Positions 54,650 through 63,349 of a DNA stretch of 64,000 nt are shown in pieces. A program made the translations under genes and the position numbers. Source of the stretch: DATBLE01 sp963764565. Its GTDB lineage: Bacteria > Actinomycetota > Thermoleophilia > Gaiellales > Gaiellaceae. The notes beneath the pieces are model-generated. The model did no database searches and was not told the origin of the DNA. It saw only the letters and a list, made by a program, of their open reading frames with translations. Numbering within the stretch: the first letter of the stretch is position 1; each line of letters starts with the position of its first letter. The stretch spans positions 30,701 through 94,700 of the forward strand of contig CAVXTD010000017.1 in assembly GCA_963764565.1 (NCBI GenBank), given 5' to 3'.

Positions 54650-55939
54650 TCCGGCCGCCACCGCCCCCGCGCGGCGGGGCGGCCGGCCGCGGATCGTCGA
54701 TCCTGGGCGGCGGGACCGGCGGGACGCTGATCGCGAACCGGCTGCGCCGGCAGCTGAGCGAGGACGAGTTGGAGATCCACGTCGTCGACCGCGATGACCG
54801 GCACGTCTACCAGCCGGGCCTGCTCTTCGTGCCGTTCGGGCTCGCGAAGCCCGAGCGACATCGTCCGGCCGCGCCGGCGGCAGCTGCGACGCGGGATCGA
54901 CTTCCACCAGACCGCGATCGAGTCGCGTCTCCCTCGACGACGACAGGGTTGCACCTCGAGGACGGCACCGCCCTCCGACTACGACGTGCTCGTCGTCGCG
55001 ACGGGCGCGGTGCTCCAGCCGGAGGAGACCGAGGGCATGACCGGCCCCGGCTGGGGCGAGCGGGTCGTTCGACCGTTCTACGACCTCGAGGGTGCCGCTG
55101 GCGCTCGCCGCCGCGCTCGACCGGTTCGACGGCGGCCGGCTCGTGGTCAACTTCGTCGACCTGCCGATCAAGTGCCCGGTCGCGCCGATCGAGTTCACCT
55201 TCCTGGCCGACTGGTTCCTGCACAAGCGAGGAATCCGCGATCGCGTCGAGCTGACGCTCGTCACCCCGCTCGACGGCGCGTTCACGAAGCCGGTGTGCTC
55301 GCAGCAGCTCGGCTACCTGCTCGAGCGGAAGGACATCCACCTGGAGACGGAGTTCGCGGTCGGAGAGGTGGACGGGCCGCGGGCATGCTGCGTTCGTACG
55401 ACGGCCGCGAGCTTCCGTTCGACCTGCTCGCGACCGTCCCGCTGCACGGCGGCGCACCCTACGTGGCGCGCTCGCCCGGGCTCGGCGACGCGCTCGGCTT
55501 CGTCCCGACCGATCCCGCGACGCTCCAGGCGAAGGCGCGGCCGAACGTCTTCGTCCTCGGGGATGCGACCGACGTGCCCGACCTCGAAGGCCGGGATCGG
55601 TGACCCACTTCGAGGGCGAGGTGCTGGCCGGGAACATCGAGCGGTTCCTCGCCGGCGAGGAACTCGTGCCGATGTTCGACGGGCACGCGAACTGCTTCAT
55701 CGAGACCGGGTTCAAGAAGGCGCTGCTGATCGACTTCAACTACGAGACCGAGCCGCTGCCGGGCGCTTCCCGACCCGGTTCGGGCCGCTGCCGCTGATGC
55801 GCGAGTCCCGCGTGAACCACCTCGGTAAGCTCGCGTTCCAGTGGCTCTACTGGCACACGCTTCTGCCCGGGCGCGCCGCTACCCGGGTATCGGGCCGACG
55901 ATGCCGACCGCGGGCAAGCACCTGCCCGCGGCGGCCTGA
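54650..55939 (+). CDS. sulfide:quinone oxidoreductase-like FAD protein (many frameshifts)
   Basis: About 420 residues when joined. The FAD loop ILGGGTGGTLIANRL opens it, then DRDDRHVYQPGLLFVPFG, typical of the SQR/FCSD family, DYDVLVVATGAVLQPEETEGM, LVVNFVDLPIKCPVAPIEFTFLADWFL, KPVCSQQLGYLLE, and NVFVLGDATDVPDLE with the FAD-ribityl Asp. The Cys in DLPIKCPVAPIE is at the place of a conserved SQR cysteine; a second lies in KPVCSQQLG. Indels near 54688, 54853, 54927, 54950, 54977, 55095 and later. The start is uncertain. It would pass electrons from a sulfur compound to quinone at the membrane. Confidence 0.8.
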
Positions 55940-55962
55940 AGAAGGGATAATGATGACGACAG

Positions 55963-56272
55963 ATGATGATTGCCGACACCCCCGTCGAGGTCGACGCGGA
56001 GGGATTCCTGCTCCACCCCGAGCAGTGGACCGACGAGATCGCCGAGGAGATCGCGCACCTGAGCGGCATCCCGCAGCTGACCGAGCGTCACTGGCTCGTC
56101 GTCAGGTTCATGCGCGACCGCTTCCTGACCACCGGGCACGGCGCCGTCGATCCGCTCGCTCGGCAAGGAGTCGGGCGTGCCGGTCAAGGAGCTGTACGAG
56201 CTCTTCCCGAAAGGGCCGGCGAAGCTGGCCGCCAAGATCGGCGGCATCCCCAAGCCTCGCGGCTGCATCTAG
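55963..56272 (+). CDS. DsrC/TusE-family sulfur-carrier protein (one frameshift)
   Basis: About 102 residues. The N-terminal VEVDAEGFLLHPEQWTDEIAEEIA and ERHWLVVRFMRDRFLTTGHG are classical. After one extra base near 56150 it continues SIRSLGKESGVPVKELYELFPKGPAKLAAKIGGIPKPRGCI. The penultimate Cys (persulfide-carrying) is present. The second DsrC cysteine, eleven residues earlier, is replaced by Ala, which makes it TusE-like. In such proteins the single Cys passes sulfur to a partner. It precedes a DsrE-like gene by 15 bases. Confidence 0.88.
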
Positions 56273-56287
56273 GCAAAGGAGCGCACG

Positions 56288-56794
56288 ATGGCCACAACGA
56301 TGCAAGAGCCTCTGGCCGCGCCGGCCGTCCCGAAGACGATCGAGAAGGTGTCGATCGTGATCTCGAAGGGATCGCTCGAAGGCATCTACCCCGGGCTGAT
56401 CATGGCCAACGGGGCGCGGATGGAGGGGATCGAGGCGAACCTGTTCTTCACCTTCTTCGGCCTGGACGCGATCCGCAAGGACCGCATCGGCCGGATCAAG
56501 GTGGCCACGGTCGGGAACCCCGGTATGCACATGCCGACGCTGCTCGGCGCGCTGCCGGGGATGTCCGCGATGGCGACCTGGATGATGAAGCGCCAGATGG
56601 AGAAGCTGGACATCCCGCCGATCCCCGAGTTCATCGAGCTCGTCGCCGACTCCGGCGCCGGCCTGTACGGCTGCAAGGCATCGGTGGACATGTTCGGGCT
56701 GGGCGAGGACGCGTTCGTCCCCCAGGTCACCCGGGTGATCACCGTCGGCGAGTTCTACGAGCTGGCCGCCGGCGGCGAGATCGTCTTCACGTAA
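56288..56794 (+). CDS. DsrE/F-like sulfurtransferase (DsrE2 type)
   Basis: A 168-residue protein. KVSIVISKGSLEGIYPGLIMANGARMEGIEANLFFTFFGLDAI is the DsrE-like start. The conserved Cys is in GAGLYGCKASVDMFGL (about residue 129), the active-site position of DsrE2 proteins, followed by FVPQVTRVITVGEFYELA. Two weak hydrophobic stretches (LIMANGAR, LLGALPGMSAMATWMM) suit membrane-associated DsrE2. With the DsrC/TusE and SQR-like genes it forms a sulfur-transfer unit. A ribosome-binding site (AAGGAG) precedes ATG 56288. Confidence 0.88.
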   Translation: MATTMQEPLAAPAVPKTIEKVSIVISKGSLEGIYPGLIMANGARMEGIEANLFFTFFGLDAIRKDRIGRIKVATVGNPGMHMPTLLGALPGMSAMATWMMKRQMEKLDIPPIPEFIELVADSGAGLYGCKASVDMFGLGEDAFVPQVTRVITVGEFYELAAGGEIVFT

Positions 56795-56856
56795 GCGTCG
56801 TCCGGAGAGGGTGTCCGTGAGGGCACCCTCTCCGCGCCGCTGTACAGGCTGCTCTC

Positions 56857-57300
56857 CTACGAGCCGGACAATGCGCGCGCGACGTCGAGCGTCGAGAGCA
56901 CGCCGAACGGCCTGCTCGAGTGGCGTTCGACCACGATCAGGTGCGAGACGCCGTGCTCGACCATCAGCTCCGCCGCCAGTGACAACGGATCGCTGGTCAT
57001 CACCCGCAGCGCCGGTGCGGCTGCGATCGCCTCGACGGTCAGCCGGTCGATGTTCGCGGTACGCGCGGCACGGACCAGATCGGTGTCGGTGACGATCCCC
57101 CAGAGGCCTCCGTCCGGGAGCGGGTCGTCCTCGTGTGCGGTGACGAGGATCGCGTGCACGCGATAGCTCGCCATCATCCGGGCGACAGTCCGCAGGGAGG
57201 TGCCGACCGGGCACGAGATCACGCCCGGGTGCAGCGCGTCGACGACGAGCAGGGACTGAAGAGCAGGATAGGACTGGGGCGTTTCGACCTTCGTACTCAT
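56857..57300 (-). CDS. CBS-domain pair protein
   Basis: A 147-residue protein of two CBS domains (about 18-75 and 85-145). VDALHPGVISCPVGTSLRTVARMMASYRVHAILV, GLWGIVTDTDLVRAARTANIDRL and LRVMTSDPLSLAAELMVEHGVSHLIVVE are the classical blocks. It probably binds an adenine nucleotide and regulates a partner. ATG 57300 follows a GGGAGGT ribosome-binding site; a longer frame starts at 57327 but overlaps the previous gene. It is 23 bases downstream of the DUF1918 gene on the same strand. Confidence 0.9.
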   Translation of the reverse strand: MSTKVETPQSYPALQSLLVVDALHPGVISCPVGTSLRTVARMMASYRVHAILVTAHEDDPLPDGGLWGIVTDTDLVRAARTANIDRLTVEAIAAAPALRVMTSDPLSLAAELMVEHGVSHLIVVERHSSRPFGVLSTLDVARALSGS

Positions 57301-57323
57301 CTCCGTACCTCCCGGTGCCTCGT

Positions 57324-57548
57324 TCACGGTTCGTGGAGCAGGACGGGCTCGTCCTCGGGGCGCTCCACGTGGCGCACGACGGCGTCGTTGCTCGGGTAGA
57401 AGAGCGTCTCCGCGTCGTCCTCCCAGCGCACGCGGTAGTGCTCGTGGCCTGCCTCGCCCAGGACCTCGAGGATCTCGCCGGTGCGGCGGCCCTCGCCGAC
57501 CCGGTGCCCCTCGATCACGATCAGGTCGCCGATCTCTGCGCGTTTCAT
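57324..57548 (-). CDS. DUF1918 protein
   Basis: A 74-residue protein. AEIGDLIVIEGHRVGEGRRTGEILEVLG and HYRVRWEDDAETLFYPSNDAVV are the conserved DUF1918 blocks, a small SH3-like fold widespread in actinobacteria. ATG 57548 has a GGGAGG site 7 bases upstream. It precedes the CBS gene. Function unknown; the family is often found with stress or CBS proteins. Confidence 0.88.
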   Translation of the reverse strand: MKRAEIGDLIVIEGHRVGEGRRTGEILEVLGEAGHEHYRVRWEDDAETLFYPSNDAVVRHVERPEDEPVLLHEP

Positions 57549-57724
57549 CGCGCCCTCCCTTCGTTTCGAGGTAACGAAAGGATCTCCCGAGCGACAGGCG
57601 GCTGCCATCGGGGTGGCCACTGAGCCGCAGTACGCCCTTTTCCCGCAGGCCGCCCCGGCAGAGCGGGAGTGGTCACGCCCGTGGCCCGCGTGCGATCGGC
57701 GCCTCGTTCGGCCGTGTCGCGTAG

Positions 57725-57757
57725 GGCCATGTCCGGTGCCAGGCACCGGACATGGCC
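57725..57757. repeat. 33-base perfect palindrome
   Basis: Arms 57725-57740 and 57742-57757 (16 bp, one central base A). The core is GGTGCCAGGCACC. A second palindrome with the same core but central T follows at 57826-57840, that is in inverted orientation. Confidence 0.8.
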
Positions 57758-57805
57758 GTTTCGGCAAGAGAAGCGCTGCAAACAGGCGAGTTCGGTTCGG
57801 ATCGA

Positions 57806-57847
57806 CCACGTCCGGTCGGGCGCATCGGTGCCTGGCACCGGACGTGG
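57806..57847. repeat. nested inverted repeat with GGTGCCTGGCACC core
   Basis: An inner palindrome (57826-57840) competes with an outer stem (57806-57815 with 57838-57847, 10 bp). This segment shares core and flanks with 57725-57757 in opposite orientation. The pair resembles a REPIN-like unit. Confidence 0.7.
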
Positions 57848-57949
57848 CGACATGGGACACGGCCGGCTTGGGCGAAGCGTCGGGTCCGCTCGAACGGGGT
57901 CGGGCAGGACCGAGCCGCCCGGCTGGCCGCACCGTCTCCCTGCAGACTC

Positions 57950-58690
57950 CTAGCCGGCGAGCAGCCGCTCGATCGCCGGCCGGAAGGCGGCCGCGGTCAG
58001 CGTGGGCGGGTTGAGGCGTTGGAATCTCTTCGAGCCGGTCTTGCCGAGGTCGAAGGTGGGCGTGCGGGTGACGTGCGCGGCGTCGCCCGCGCGCGCGACC
58101 TGGTCGATCGCGGTCTGCACCTGCGTCGAGCCCGACTCGTCGATCGTTCGCGCGGGGTCGAGACCGTCCACCGAGGCGGCGACCGACCGAAGGAGCTCGT
58201 CGGTTGCCCAGCCGGAGTTCTCCGGCCCTTGGTTTCGGTAGAGGAGGTCGACCACGTTCCAGAGGCGGTTGTGGAGCCCCGCGGCGAGCGCCGTCCTGAG
58301 CGCCCGGCCGGAGTCCGGCCCGAGGAAGGCGAGCCCACGGAAGACGATCTGGAGCTTGCCGGCGCGCACGTAGTCGCGGACGAGCTCGGGGAACGCGTTG
58401 GTCGACCATTCGCGGCAGAAGGGGCACTGGAGGTCTGCCCATTCGACGAGCGTCACCGGCGCGCCGGGATCGCCGAGCACGACTCCGGCCTGCGGTATGC
58501 CGTCGAGCAGCGCAGCCGTCTCGGACGTGCCCGGCACGGTCGCCCGCGCGGTTTCTGCGCCGCCGCCCGTCCGGCTGACGACGATCAGGGCGACCCCGGC
58601 CGCCAGTGCCGCGAGGCCGATCGCCAGCACGACGAAGGCGCGGCGCTCGGTCAGGTGGAGACGCGGGGGATGTCGGCCGGTGGGCTCCAT
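57950..58690 (-). CDS. DsbA-like thiol oxidoreductase, membrane-anchored (paralogue)
   Basis: A 246-residue protein with an intact frame. RAFVVLAIGLAALAAGVALIVVS is the anchor (about residues 18-40). DAPVTLVEWADLQCPFCREW corresponds to the active site, with GAPV at this position here; CPFC is the redox motif. GLAFLGPDSGRALRTALAAGLHNRLWNVVDLLYRNQG matches the paralogue at 44394 closely. The Pro of RTPTFD is the cis-Pro. There is no VKOR next to it; it may use the one at 43984. It follows the methyltransferase gene on the same strand (7-base gap). Confidence 0.9.
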   Translation of the reverse strand: MEPTGRHPPRLHLTERRAFVVLAIGLAALAAGVALIVVSRTGGGAETARATVPGTSETAALLDGIPQAGVVLGDPGAPVTLVEWADLQCPFCREWSTNAFPELVRDYVRAGKLQIVFRGLAFLGPDSGRALRTALAAGLHNRLWNVVDLLYRNQGPENSGWATDELLRSVAASVDGLDPARTIDESGSTQVQTAIDQVARAGDAAHVTRTPTFDLGKTGSKRFQRLNPPTLTAAAFRPAIERLLAG

Positions 58691-58697
58691 CAGCGGC

Positions 58698-60285
58698 TCA
58701 CGGCCGTGCCCGGACCGGGAGCCGGACGGCCTCCAACTCCGAGGGCTCGAGCTTCCAGAGCCCGCTGCCGTAGAGCCGCGAGTTCCCGGCCAGGCGTCGC
58801 ATCACCGCTTCGCTCGCCAACAGCTCGAACAACTCCTCCGGATCGACCCCGTCGTGCGGCTCGACGGCGAGCCAGTTGTTGAGCGGCACGGCCGCGGCTC
58901 TGTTGCGCACGAAACGGGGGCGGGCACGATTGAAGTACGTGAACAGGATCGGAGAGTCGCCCCGTTGCTCCAGGGCGTACCACGGATCGCGGCGCGAGGC
59001 GAGGTACCCCTCGTGGACCCCGAGGCGATCCCGGCCTTGCCGGAGGTAACGTCCGATCGGACCGCTGCGGGCTTCAGCCGCCGGATCTCGGGCGTTCAGG
59101 ATCCAGCGTGGCGTATCCGGGGAGAAACCTCCGAAATCCTCGAGCTGAAGCTGGTTTCCGGGGAAGTGACGCGGTGAGGCGATGCAGGGTAGGAGGTCGC
59201 GGCGCGGCAGGCCGAACTCCCGCCGCCTGTGCTCGCTGACCACGAAGAAGCTGTTGCAGCCGGTCGCAACTCCTCGCCGAACGCGAGCCAGATCGCCCAG
59301 TGGCGTGCCTCGGCGCGCGGGCTTGCGTGGACGCGCCCACTTCGCCTTCGGCTCGAGAGTGACCTGGTCGCCGCCACCGCCGCGGACTGTGTCGAGGACA
59401 GCATCCGGTTGGGGCAGGCTCGCGCCAAGTCGAAGAACTCTGGTTGGGCTGCTCGTCGCTGCGCCCTTGCGAATCAGGGTGATTGCGGCAGTCGTGAGCA
59501 CGCCGTCGAAGAACAGCCCGCTTCCGTCCAAGATGATCAGCGCCTCGACCTGCGCCTGCTCGAGCAGGAACGACTTCACGGCTCGGCCGTAGCCGACGTC
59601 GAGCCAATCCGAGGGCGTGATGAAGGCGAGCCTTGCTCCGGGCGCGGTCACTTCGAGAGCCCGGACGAGGAACAGCACATGGAGACCGGACAGGCCGCTG
59701 AAGGATCGGCCGAGGCGCCGCTCGAAACCTGCATGAATGGCCGCCTTCTCGCCTGCCTCGATCGCATGATGCCGCGAGTAAGGGGGATTGCAGATCACTG
59801 CATCCGGCTGCTCTGGAAGCTCGTCGAGGAGGAAGTTCCCGAGTCTGAGGTCGAGACGTTCGAGGCCGCGGAGCCGCCGGTTGGCTTCGCTCATACGGAT
59901 CGCGAGCGGATCGACGTCGACGCCGAGGAGGCGTGCATGCCTTCGTCCGCGGCGTCGAGCAACGGGGACGAGGAGCGAGCCGGAGCCGCAGCCGGGGTCG
60001 AGGAGGAGCTTGGTCGGCTCGGCCAGCAGCCACCCGGCCATGACCTCGCCGGCCCAGAACGGTGTGAAGAATTGGCCGCGCGGCCGTCGGTCGGCGCCGG
60101 AAATGAGCCGCTCGTACGCTCGGCCGACGATGTCGGCCCGTCTCGCCAGACCGCCGGATCAGCGCCTACAGCAAGGTCGTCGATGACCTGCTCGAAGGCG
60201 GCGCGAAGCGCGAGGGGTTCCTGCGCGGCCGCCAGGCAACGGGCCCGGTCGGCAAGCTCGACGATCGCGTTCTCGACGTCCATCC
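58698..60285 (-). CDS. N6-adenine DNA methyltransferase, XamI-type restriction-modification (one frameshift)
   Basis: About 525 residues. An N-terminal helical part (VENAIVELADRARCLAAAQEP) is followed, after an indel near 60055, by a gamma-type methyltransferase core: FTPFWAGEVMAGWLL, the SAM loop DPGCGSGSLLVPVA and the catalytic NPPY in AVICNPPYSRHHAI. The C-terminal part (VATGCNSFFVVSEHRR, GYLASRRDPWYALEQ) is a target-recognition domain of the Eco57I/XamI kind. It adjoins a restriction-endonuclease-like gene. Both may form a type II system. The recognition site is inferred only from the family name (XamI cuts GTCGAC). Confidence 0.82.
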
Positions 60286-60326
60286 GGTCAAGGGTAGGCG
60301 CCGCGGCGGAGAGCACAGACTCAGCG

Positions 60327-61274
60327 CAGGAAGTCGGTCAGGTCGTCGAGGCGGTGCTGCCAGAACAGGAAGACGCCCGCCTCCTGCGCTTCCTCGAGAC
60401 GTCGCACGTCGAACACGCCGGCGAGGACCGCTCCGGTGCGGAAGCGGTAGAGGGCGCCGCTCGCGTCCCAGCGCTCGCGCTTGCGGGTCACTTCCAGCAG
60501 GCGCTTGCGGCTGTTCAGGCTCGAGTTCGAGACCTTCGCCTCGAGCGCGAGAAAAAGGAGCCCGGTGGGGTGCTCGGCTCTGAGCCTGCACGGGCACATC
60601 CATGTTCGTATTGGCAAGCCGGCGCGAGGCGATCGCGAACGAGCCGGCCGGCATCTGGTCGATCGGGTCCGTCAACGTGCCCGATAGCTCGCTCAGCGGT
60701 GTGTACCTGCCCGCTCGGCCGCGGCTCTTGCGGCATTTTCCTGCCGGCGGCTCCCTCCATGCGTCTCGCGGTGCTGACTGCGCCCATCGCCCTCAGCGAC
60801 GCGCGTACTGCGGATGAACGCTCGCGCTCGGCGGGCGTTGGCCGTCGGTCGGCATCGAGCCAGACGCGCGAGTGCGGTCGATGTTCGCTGTGAAGAAGCT
60901 TGCCGGCGCCGGCGAAGGCTTCGTCGGACGGACGCGTCCACGCTCCGTCCGCTGACCGGCCCAGAGCCCGAAGCAGCTGTCGGTGAGGGTGTCCAGATCG
61001 TCGAGCGAGGTGACCGGCGACGTCGCGTACCGCAGGGTATCGAGCACGCCGCGGCTGCGAATCGAGCCGGCATCGAGCCGAAGCAGGCCGTCGGTGGCCT
61101 CGAGCAGCGCGGCAACTGCTCGGGAGTACTCGTCGATCCATCCTGCATAGACCCGGCGCTCGTGGGAGAGCGACGCCAGTCGCTCCTCAACGAAGGCGCG
61201 GCGAGCGGCGGCAGCGTCCGCGCGATTCCTCCAAGGTCCAGGCTTGCGGGGGCCGCGGATGACGAGCCCCACTA
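60327..61274 (-). CDS. XamI-like type II restriction endonuclease (several frameshifts)
   Basis: About 310 residues after frame joining. From the upstream side: RRAFVEERLASLSHERRVYAGWIDEYSRAVAALLEATDGLLRL, TSLDDLDTLTDSCFGLW, then TPLSELSGTLTDPIDQMPAGSFAIASRRLANTNMDVPV, RLRAEHPTGLLFLALEAKVSNSSLNSRKRL and a C-terminal GVFDVRRLEEAQEAGVFLFWQHRLDDLTDFLR. The D-x(n)-ExK pattern (TNMD, LEAK) fits a PD-(D/E)xK nuclease and the KVSNSSLNS string fits the XamI family. Indels lie near 60590, 60690 and 60880-60960. The start is near GTG 61274. Confidence 0.72.
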
Positions 61275-61330
61275 TCCCACCGAGACGTGGCTCGACAACG
61301 AAGGGTTCGCGAGACGATCGAGGCTCGCGA

Positions 61331-62339
61331 TCAGCAGATCCTAGGGAGCGGATCACCCACCATCAGGTCGACGATCCGGCTCCCGCCGAACGCGGTGTCG
61401 AGGAGGACGAGCCCGGGCGGGTCAACCTCGAGCGTGCCGATCAGCGCCGCGTCGGCTCCGAGCGGGTGCGCGCGGAGGGCAGCAAGGGCCTCGCCCGCCG
61501 CCTCCGGCGCGACGACCGCGACGAGCTTCCCTTCGTTCGCGACGTAGAGCGGGTCGATGCCGAGGATCTCGGCAGCGCCTTTGACCTCGGGGCGGATCGG
61601 CAGCGCCGCCTCGTCGAGCCGGACGGCGAGCTTCGACGAGCCGGCCAGCTCGTTCAGCGTGGTCGCGAGCCCGCCGCGCGTCGGGTCTCGCAGCCAGCGC
61701 AGCGCAGGCCCGAGCTCGAGCAGGCCGGCGGCGAGCTCGTGCACGGGGGCGGTGTCGCTGGCGAGCGCGCTCTCCAGATGCAGGTCGCCGCGGGCGACGA
61801 GGACGGCGAACCCGTGGTCGCCGATCGTCCCGGAGACGATCACCCGGTCGCCGGGTTGCGCGCGCGCGGGAGCGAGGTCGGTTCCCGGATCGACGAGGCC
61901 GACGCCCGCGGTCGTGACGAACAGGCCGTCGGCGCTCCCGCGCTCGACCACCTTCGTGTCCCCGGCGACGACGGCGACGCCGGCGCTCTGGGCCGCTCGC
62001 GCCATCGAGCCGGCGATGCGCCGCAGGTCGGCGATCGGGAAGCCCTCCTCGATCACGAAGCCGGCCGAGAGCCAGAGGGGCCGGGCGCCGGCAACGGCGA
62101 GGTCGTTGACCGTGCCGTTGACGGCGAGCTCGCCGATGTCGCCGCCCGGGAAGAAGAGCGGCTTGACGACGTACGAGTCGGTCGTAAAGGCAAGCCGGGC
62201 GCCGCCGACCTCGCCGACCGCGGCGTCGCCGAGCTCGTCGAGCAGCGGATTGGCGAGCTGCTCGAGGAAGACGCCTTCGACGAGCGCGCGCGTCGCCTTC
62301 CCGCCCGAGCCGTGGGCGAGCGTGATCAGGTCGTCGTTA
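61331..62339 (-). CDS. hypE: HypE-like protein, 3' copy with the native C-terminus (no start codon)
   Basis: The frame is open from 62339 to the stop at 61331. It carries NDDLITLAHGSGGKATRALVEG, FTTDSYVVKPLFFPGGDIGELAVNGTVNDLAVAGA, VAGDTKVVERG, LRDPTRGGLATTLNELA and the typical HypE C-terminus DPLPRIC, whose terminal Cys is the carbamoyl/cyano carrier for NiFe-hydrogenase maturation. The normal N-terminal Met-containing residues are missing; the first usable start is GTG 62056. Bases 61464-62339 duplicate 62420-63291. Confidence 0.82.
61464..62339 (-). repeat. tandem hypE repeat unit, 3' copy
   Basis: About 876 bases matching 62420-63291 in direct orientation at about 97-98 % by eye, offset 952-956. 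It ends exactly where the linker (62340-62419) begins. Confidence 0.9.
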
Positions 62340-63309
62340 GAGAGGTGAGATGGCGCGCGAGGGGTGTGAGGAGGAGAGCGGGGGGTGGCGTGAGCGTGCG
62401 ATGGCGCGCGTGGCTGAGGGGGTGCGCGCGGAGGGCGGCAAGGGCCTCTCCGCCGCTCGGCGCGACGACCGCGACGAGCTTCCCTTCGTTGGCGACGTAG
62501 AGCGGGTCGATGCCGAGGATCTCGGCAGCGCCTTGACCTCGGAGCGGATCGGCAGCGCCGCCTCGTCGAGCCGGACGGCGAGCTTCGACGAGCCGGCCAG
62601 CTCGTTCAGCGTGGTCGCGAGCCCGCCGCGTGTCGGGTCCCGCAGCCAGCGCAGCGCAGGCCCGAGCTCGAGCAGGCCCGCGGCGAGCTCGTGCACGGGC
62701 GCCGTGTCGCTGGCGAGCGCGCTCTCCAGGTGCAGGTCGCCGCGGGCGACGAGCACGGCGAACCCGTGGTCGCCGATCGTCCCGGAGACGATCACTCGGT
62801 CGCCGGGTTGCGCGCGCCCGGGAGCGAGGTCGGTTCCCGGATCGACGAGGCCGACGCCCGCGGTCGTGACGAACAGGCCGTCGGCGCTCCCGCGCTCGAC
62901 CACCTTTGTGTCCCCGGCGACGACGGCGACGCCGGCGCTCTGGGCTGCTCGCGCCATCGAGCCGGCGATGCGCCGCAGGTCGGCGATCGGGAAGCCCTCC
63001 TCGATCACGAAGCCGGCCGAGAGCCAGAGGGGCCGGGCGCCGGCGACTGCGAGGTCGTTGACCGTGCCGTTGACCGCGAGCTCGCCGATGTCTCCGCCCG
63101 GGAAGAAGAGCGGCTTGACGACGTACGAGTCGGTCGTGAAGGCGAGCCGGGCGCCGCCGACCTCGCCGACGGCGGCGTCGCCGAGCTCGTCGAGGAGCGG
63201 GTTGGCGAACTGCTCGAGGAAGACGCCTTCAACGAGCGCGCGCGTCGCCTTCCCGCCCGAGCCGTGGGCGAGCGTGATCAGGTCGTCGTTACGCAGCGTG
63301 AGGGCCATA
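62337..63309 (-). CDS. hypE: HypE-like protein, 5' copy with the native start (C-terminus lost)
   Basis: ATG 63309 begins ALTLRNDDLITLAHGSGGKATRAL. The protein follows the 3' copy almost residue for residue to LDEAALPIRSEVK. A one-base deletion near 62534 then breaks the frame, and beyond LAALRAHPL the sequence becomes a purine-rich linker instead of the HypE C-terminus. HypE dehydrates a thiocarbamate to the cyanide ligand of NiFe hydrogenases; no hydrogenase gene is in the window. This copy lacks the catalytic C-terminal Cys. Confidence 0.8.
62340..62419. other. 80-base G-rich linker between hypE copies
   Basis: The linker is rich in GAG, GGG and GCGTG repeats on the plus strand. It matches neither hypE flank. 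It has no start codon in the right frame for the 3' copy. It could be an artefactual join or a filler of a tandem-duplication event. Confidence 0.6.
62420..63291 (-). repeat. tandem hypE repeat unit, 5' copy
   Basis: Partner of 61464-62339. The intact N-terminus lies just outside it (63292-63309). The two copies are separated by an 80-base linker. Confidence 0.9.
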
Positions 63310-63349
63310 CTTGCAGCAGAGGTGACCGGCGCGAAATCGTGGTGTGGGA

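Larger units (their letters stand above)
57549..57949. other. gene-free region with paired palindromes
   Basis: About 400 bases between the DUF1918 and DsbA-like genes. It contains the promoter of the minus-strand unit near 57560-57620 and the two palindromes listed at 57725 and 57806. I see no coding frame of normal codon use. Confidence 0.6.

Noticed and set aside
61331..63309. Evidence for a hydrogenase operon
   Set aside because: Only hypE sequence is present; no hypA-D/F or hydrogenase subunit is in the window.
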